Below, one piece after another: positions 13,090 through 16,362 of a DNA stretch of 16,362 nt. Below the pieces are notes generated by a model. That model did no database searches and had not been told where the DNA came from. It saw nothing but the letters and a program-made list of their open reading frames with translations. Position numbers and translations under genes: made by a program. Source of the stretch: Candidatus Thorarchaeota archaeon (GTDB lineage: Archaea > Asgardarchaeota > Thorarchaeia > Thorarchaeales > Thorarchaeaceae). The number at the start of each line of letters is the position of its first letter. The stretch's first letter is position 1. Location of the stretch: positions 1 through 16,362 of the forward strand of contig JABCSP010000019.1 of the NCBI GenBank assembly GCA_018238825.1, written 5' to 3'.

Positions 13090-13197
13090 TGCATTTTACT
13101 CCACTAGCAGTACTTCTAATTCCACACCAAGAGATAAACGCTACTCTACTGCATTCTGGGAACAAATTCAGGTTTATGCAACTACCGATGAGTTTTT

Positions 13198-13237
13198 ATG
13201 AATCAGTATTCATTATACAATATGAATCATTATTCAT
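13198..13237 (+). promoter_or_regulatory. duplicated palindromic operator at MinD-operon promoter
   Basis: ATGAAT-CAGT-ATTCAT (13198-13213) and ATGAAT-CATT-ATTCAT (13222-13237) are perfect 6-4-6 palindromes exactly 24 bp apart. ATTATAC (13211-13217), a likely TATA box, lies between them, so one site covers the upstream promoter element and the other the transcription start (~13241). This is the geometry of a repressor that blocks TBP/TFB or polymerase. The regulator is unknown. Confidence 0.65.
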
Positions 13238-13254
13238 TATAATGGGGAATAAAA

Positions 13255-13770
13255 TTGACGAAAATTTGCGTTACATCATCGGGTCCAACTTTAGACTCAA
13301 CAGTTGACCCACGATTTGGTAGGTGCGCCTACTTCATAATCGCTGATCCTGAAACATTGACTTTTGAGGCCCTTTCAAATGAGGCCGCAATGTCTTCAGG
13401 TGGAGCTGGAATCAGAGCAGCTCAATTAGTGGCTTCTATGAATGTTGAAGCTGTATTAACTGGTAGTGCTGGTCCTAATGCATTTCCTGCATTACAAAAC
13501 TCTGGAATAAAAGTTCTGACTGGAGTGTCAGGTAATGTCAAGGCTGCAATTGAGAGCTATAAGGCTGGTACACTGAAGGAGCTAGCATCTCCTGGTCCAG
13601 CCAATGTTGGAAAGGGTCAAGGTGGTACAGGACAAGGAATGGGTATGGGTGGAGGATATGGCCGCGGAGGCGGAATGGGCCGTGGTGGCGGCGGTGGCTA
13701 CGGAGGCGGAGGAGGAGGAGGCCGTGGAGGCGGAGGCGGTCGCGGTCGAGGCCGTGGAAGACGCTGGTAA
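13255..13770 (+). CDS. NifX/NifB-domain protein with glycine/RGG tail
   Basis: Residues 1-110 are a dinitrogenase iron-molybdenum cofactor (NifX/NifB C-terminal) domain: I-C-V-T-S-S-G, V-D-P-R-F-G-R-C-A-Y-F-I-I, S-S-G-G-A-G-I-R-A-A-Q, and V-L-T-G-S-A-G-P-N-A. The domain binds iron-sulfur or Fe-Mo-type cluster precursors in the ribonuclease-H-like fold of NifX/NafY. From ~118 to 171 the protein is almost only Gly, Arg, Met and Tyr, with several RGG/RG units and a final R-R-W. Glycine-rich tails occur in archaeal relatives; this one resembles RNA-binding RGG boxes by composition. The start is TTG 13255 with GGGGA 7 nt upstream. It is the first gene of an operon of four. Confidence 0.88.
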   Translation: MTKICVTSSGPTLDSTVDPRFGRCAYFIIADPETLTFEALSNEAAMSSGGAGIRAAQLVASMNVEAVLTGSAGPNAFPALQNSGIKVLTGVSGNVKAAIESYKAGTLKELASPGPANVGKGQGGTGQGMGMGGGYGRGGGMGRGGGGGYGGGGGGGRGGGGGRGRGRGRRW

Positions 13771-13791
13771 GAAAGCGGAGGGAAAATACCA

Positions 13792-14160
13792 GTGACAAGC
13801 CGGGTACTTATTCCAACACAAGACTTTGAAGGTAAGATGGTTGCCGCTCACTTTGGGAGAGCACCATACTTTGTTGTAATAGATTTGGATGAGCTAGGGA
13901 CTACTATTGAAATTAAGATTCACCCGAATACAGGAGAACATTCTGGTGGGAAAGGTCATGCTCATGACAATGTTTTACAACACCAACCACAAGCAGTAAT
14001 TGTGCAAGGAATGGGCCCCCGCGGAATTATGAGTTTCCAGTCCAAGAACGTAGTAGTTCTTCGAGCAAATAGTAGTTCAGTTGAGGATTTGGTTGAAGCG
14101 TATAAACTAAACCAGCTAGAAGAACTCACTGAAGGTTGCGCAGAAGCTCACCACAAATAA
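13792..14160 (+). CDS. NifX-family protein with His-rich loop
   Basis: This 122-residue protein is a second NifX/NifB-domain protein: V-L-I-P-T-Q-D-F-E-G-K-M-V-A-A-H-F-G-R-A-P-Y-F-V-V-I, then a metal-binding-looking loop E-H-S-G-G-K-G-H-A-H-D-N, V-I-V-Q-G-M-G-P-R-G-I, and a C-terminus with C116 and H-H. The conserved H-F-G-R-x-P-Y and H-x-H match cluster-carrying family members. It follows the first NifX gene by 21 nt and starts at GTG 13792 with GGAGG 10 nt upstream. It lacks the glycine tail, so the two copies have diverged in role. Confidence 0.88.
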   Translation: MTSRVLIPTQDFEGKMVAAHFGRAPYFVVIDLDELGTTIEIKIHPNTGEHSGGKGHAHDNVLQHQPQAVIVQGMGPRGIMSFQSKNVVVLRANSSSVEDLVEAYKLNQLEELTEGCAEAHHK

Positions 14161-14191
14161 TACTTACAAATTGATACATGGAAGTGGTTTA

Positions 14192-15034
14192 TTGATTATT
14201 ACAGTAGCATCTGGAAAAGGAGGTACTGGAAAGACTACAGTTGCAGTTAATCTGGCTTTATCGCTGGATTCTGTTATGCTGTTAGATTGTGATGTAGAAG
14301 AACCTAATGTACACACTCTTCTTCATCCTGTTAATTTACAGACATCCTCTGTAACGGTTCCTACACCGATAGTTGACCAAGAAAAATGTACACTCTGTGG
14401 AAAGTGTGCAGAATTCTGTCAATTTAATGCAATGTTTGTAGGAAAGACCAAAGTAATGATATTCAATGAAATGTGTCATTCTTGCGGTGGTTGCGTCCTA
14501 GTCTGTCCAGAAAAAGCCATCACTGAGGTAGAAAGACCAGTTGGGAATATCCACGAATCCGATATTGGGAATATACATCTAGTTTATGGAGAACTCAAGA
14601 TTGGAGAACCGATTGCAACGACTATAATCCATTCTGTAAAGACCCACATCTCAAAGGATGGTCTCAATATTCTTGACGCTCCACCTGGAACTGCCTGCCC
14701 CGTCTTGGAAACAATGAATGAAAGTGACTATCTAGTCCTTGTTACTGAGCCTACACCATTTGGGTTACATGATCTGGCAATGACTGTCGATGTTGTTCGT
14801 GAATTAGGAATTCCCCTTGGGGTAATTATTAACAGAGCAGGCATTGGTGATGATGGAGTAGTAAACTACTGTAAAGAGAATGACATTGAGATACTTATGG
14901 AAATTCCTTTTGATCGACATATTGCGGAGCTCTATTCTCGAGGGGTTCCATTTGTACAAGAGATGCCTGAATGGCGTCAGAAATTCAAGGACTTATTTAA
15001 TCATATAGAGAGGTTGATAAAAAATGCCAAGTGA
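14192..15034 (+). CDS. MinD/Mrp-type ATPase with inserted 2[4Fe-4S] ferredoxin, copy 1
   Basis: The 280-residue protein has a deviant Walker A G8-K-G-G-T-G-K-T-T16, switch A D32-C-D-V-E-E-P-N, and D-A-P-P-G-T-A-C-P as the switch II/Walker B loop. Between them a bacterial-type ferredoxin is inserted: C66-x2-C69-x2-C72-x3-C76 and C95-x2-C98-x2-C101-x3-C105. Proteins of this kind, in pairs and beside NifX genes, are found in anaerobic archaea and bacteria and are thought to carry or insert metal clusters. The target is unknown. TTG 14192 gives M-I-I-T-V-A-S-G-K-G-G, the family's usual start; TTG 14171 would add seven residues. The 3' end overlaps the next gene by 11 nt. Confidence 0.9.
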   Translation: MIITVASGKGGTGKTTVAVNLALSLDSVMLLDCDVEEPNVHTLLHPVNLQTSSVTVPTPIVDQEKCTLCGKCAEFCQFNAMFVGKTKVMIFNEMCHSCGGCVLVCPEKAITEVERPVGNIHESDIGNIHLVYGELKIGEPIATTIIHSVKTHISKDGLNILDAPPGTACPVLETMNESDYLVLVTEPTPFGLHDLAMTVDVVRELGIPLGVIINRAGIGDDGVVNYCKENDIEILMEIPFDRHIAELYSRGVPFVQEMPEWRQKFKDLFNHIERLIKNAK

Positions 15035-15890
15035 AGTTGCAGTCATAAGCGGTAAAGGCGGTACAGGAAAAACAACAGTATGCGCAGCCCTAGGGCTTAT
15101 CGCTGATGAAATTGTCATGGCAGATTGTGATGTTGATGCCCCCGATCTTCACATCCTGCTCAATCCATCAAATAGAACAGCAAACGAATTTATCGGAGGC
15201 AAAGTCGCTGTAGTTGACTATGATCTCTGTACAGACTGTGGATTATGTGAAAAGGCATGTAGATTCCATGCGATTACAGGTTCCAAAATAGACCCAATTG
15301 CATGCGAAGGTTGTGGTGTTTGCGAAATTGTTTGTCCAGAAAATGCTATTCAGATGGTAGATCGTCAGTCTGGTAATCTATTTGATTCTGATACAAGAGT
15401 AGGTCGGATGGCTCATGCAAAACTCTTACCGGGCGAAGGCAATTCTGGAAAATTAGTCACTGAAGTAAGAAAGTTAGCCTCAAAGATTGCAACTGATAAT
15501 GGAATATCTACGGTTCTTATTGATGGTTCACCTGGTATTGGATGTCCAGTAATTGCAACTGTAACTGGAATCAAGTTGGGTATCATTGTGACAGAACCAA
15601 CTCTATCTGGAATCCATGATATGGAGCGAGTTAATGAATTGCTTGCAAAATTCAAAATCAAAGCTACAGTAATCATAAACAAATTCGACCTGAATATGGA
15701 AAATACAGAAAATATTGAGAAATACTGCAAAGCCAACGATATTGAAATACTTGGAAAAATTAAGTTTGATCATATCATGACAGATTCAATGGTTGCAGCA
15801 ACAACACTACCAGAATTTGCACCGGACCACGAGATATCAGTACTTCTACGAAATATGTGGAATCGTGTATCGGAGATTCTTGCTGCTTAG
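15024..15890 (+). CDS. MinD/Mrp-type ATPase with inserted 2[4Fe-4S] ferredoxin, copy 2
   Basis: The 288-residue paralogue has Walker A G10-K-G-G-T-G-K-T-T18, D34-C-D-V-D-A-P-D, the ferredoxin cysteines C69-x2-C72-x2-C75-x3-C79 and C94-x2-C97-x2-C100-x3-C104, and D-G-S-P-G-I-G-C-P. Copy 1 has L-D-A-P-P-G-T-A-C-P at that place. The cysteine spacing is identical in both, which suits a heterodimer with two ATP sites at the interface, as in MinD/Nbp35-like dimers (inference). ATG 15024 overlaps the end of copy 1 by 11 nt, with GAGGT 9 nt upstream. The family is often named nucleotide-binding protein; no single function is established. Confidence 0.92.
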   Translation: MPSEVAVISGKGGTGKTTVCAALGLIADEIVMADCDVDAPDLHILLNPSNRTANEFIGGKVAVVDYDLCTDCGLCEKACRFHAITGSKIDPIACEGCGVCEIVCPENAIQMVDRQSGNLFDSDTRVGRMAHAKLLPGEGNSGKLVTEVRKLASKIATDNGISTVLIDGSPGIGCPVIATVTGIKLGIIVTEPTLSGIHDMERVNELLAKFKIKATVIINKFDLNMENTENIEKYCKANDIEILGKIKFDHIMTDSMVAATTLPEFAPDHEISVLLRNMWNRVSEILAA

Positions 15891-15934
15891 AGCCTAATCC
15901 AAGTGATAGATTTCAAATCTGTATACAAGTGCAT

Positions 15935-16219
15935 CTAATCGTTATCCAGCTCAGAGAGTCGTTTCTCTATCTGTTCAAGTCGTCCTTGAATTGATCTCAA
16001 TTGCTCTTCAAGCACACCTTTCTGATCTACTAGAATTTGACTCTCTCTTAGTGGTGATGTTGAAGGGATTGATCCCACTCCTGAATATGCTCCATACCAG
16101 CATGAACCACGTCCATATATCCAACCAGGTCTTTCCCATGGAGGTAAATGTCTGAACGGACCATTTTCTGGCCAATTTCCTTGGTTCCGACCTCGACCTC
16201 TAAAATTACCGTGGCTCAT
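15935..16219 (-). CDS. DUF5320-like protein, Gly/Pro-rich head and coiled coil
   Basis: The 94-residue protein has an N-terminal half rich in Gly, Arg, Pro and aromatic residues (G-R-G-R-N-Q-G, P-P-W-E-R-P-G-W-I-Y-G-R-G-S-C-W) with one cysteine, and a C-terminal coiled coil at ~62-92 with heptad L/I spacing. This is the layout of DUF5320, often found beside NifX/MinD clusters. Function is unknown; association with the cluster proteins is inferred from position. It converges on copy 2 with a 44-bp gap, so it is transcribed separately. ATG 16219 is preferred over GTG 16228 because GAGGTGA lies just upstream. Confidence 0.8.
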   Translation of the reverse strand: MSHGNFRGRGRNQGNWPENGPFRHLPPWERPGWIYGRGSCWYGAYSGVGSIPSTSPLRESQILVDQKGVLEEQLRSIQGRLEQIEKRLSELDND

Positions 16220-16229
16220 TAGTTTCACC

Positions 16230-16362
16230 TCTTATCGAGAATTCTTCACTATTTATGATTTTGTTGATGCCCACCATCACTTTAATGATCCAGAATGGGA
16301 CGGTGAACCACTAGAACCAGAGCCTTCAATAATAAAAGATCCACCAGGTCATTACGGTGGAG
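16230..16362 (+). pseudogene. start-less gene fragment, perhaps type I HsdR-like
   Basis: The plus frame reads Y-R-E-F-F-T-I-Y-D-F-V-D-A-H-H-H, then F-N-D-P-E-W-D-G-E-P-L-E-P-E-P and on to the window end with no stop. It has no ATG, GTG or TTG after 16230, and upstream it is antisense to the DUF5320 gene. It looks like a real protein segment cut at its 5' side. From memory it recalls the I-Y-D-F-V ... D-P-E-W-D-G-E-P stretch of EcoEI-type restriction subunit R, but I cannot verify that. Minus-strand frames here are less protein-like. Confidence 0.35.

Noticed and set aside
13538..13851. Two minus-strand frames opposite the glycine-rich tail (Ala/Ser/Thr- and Leu/Arg/His-rich)
   Set aside because: Shadows of the repetitive GGN codons on the other strand.
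15908..15920. AGATTT-C-AAATCT as terminator after the MinD operon
   Set aside because: The loop is too small and no T-run follows on either strand.

Overview
This window is archaeal, roughly 40 % GC, and fits an anaerobe. Archaea-specific genes support this: ribosomal protein L15e in one operon with a COG1325/DUF54 RNA-binding protein and the RNase P proteins Rpp30 and Pop5, an archaeal YchF GTPase, an Lrp/AsnC regulator, and TATA-type promoters. An MvhD-type iron-sulfur protein and ferredoxin-bearing MinD ATPases point to anaerobic redox metabolism. An Asgard (Thorarchaeota-like) origin is my inference and is not shown by the sequence.

Layout. 1-1030 (-): a tetratricopeptide-repeat protein running off the left edge. 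1130-2950: a TnpB element bounded by near-perfect 18-bp inverted repeats. Its tnpB has lost the usual RuvC-II glutamate and has a long GC-rich 3' extension that may be guide (omega) RNA. 2952-3481: the C-terminal remnant of an unidentified gene, then mvhD. 3497-4613: a small and a large winged-helix protein, divergent, followed by a mini-ORF with the same last seven residues as MvhD. 4671-5132 (-): a GNAT acetyltransferase. 5236-5400: a fluoride (crcB) riboswitch in front of a 29-codon crcB remnant. 5635-7467: an HD phosphohydrolase, an Lrp/AsnC regulator and a translationally coupled JAMM protease. 7448-9518 (-): the rpl15e-COG1325-rnp3-rnp2 operon. 9552-9690: a GC-rich intergenic block that folds into four helices. 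9702-11251: serA and a flavin reductase, divergent. 11254-13089 (-): a repeat-containing hypothetical and ychF. 13198-15890 (+): a paired palindromic operator, then two NifX-family proteins and two ferredoxin-MinD ATPases in one operon. 15935-16219 (-): a DUF5320-like protein. 16230-16362: a start-less fragment running off the right edge.

How the genes work together. The rpl15e operon is the start of the archaeal exosome/RNase P superoperon and covers translation and tRNA 5' processing. The NifX/MinD operon, probably with the convergent DUF5320 protein, looks like a metallocluster assembly or carrier module; its cargo is unknown. The Lrp-JAMM pair is coupled by a start/stop overlap. Three places show decay or rearrangement: the gene remnant beside the TnpB element, the crcB remnant, and the start-less fragment at the right edge. 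The most rewarding items are the orphan fluoride riboswitch, the TnpB element, the twin-loop RNA candidate between serA and rpl15e, and the duplicated operator of the MinD operon.
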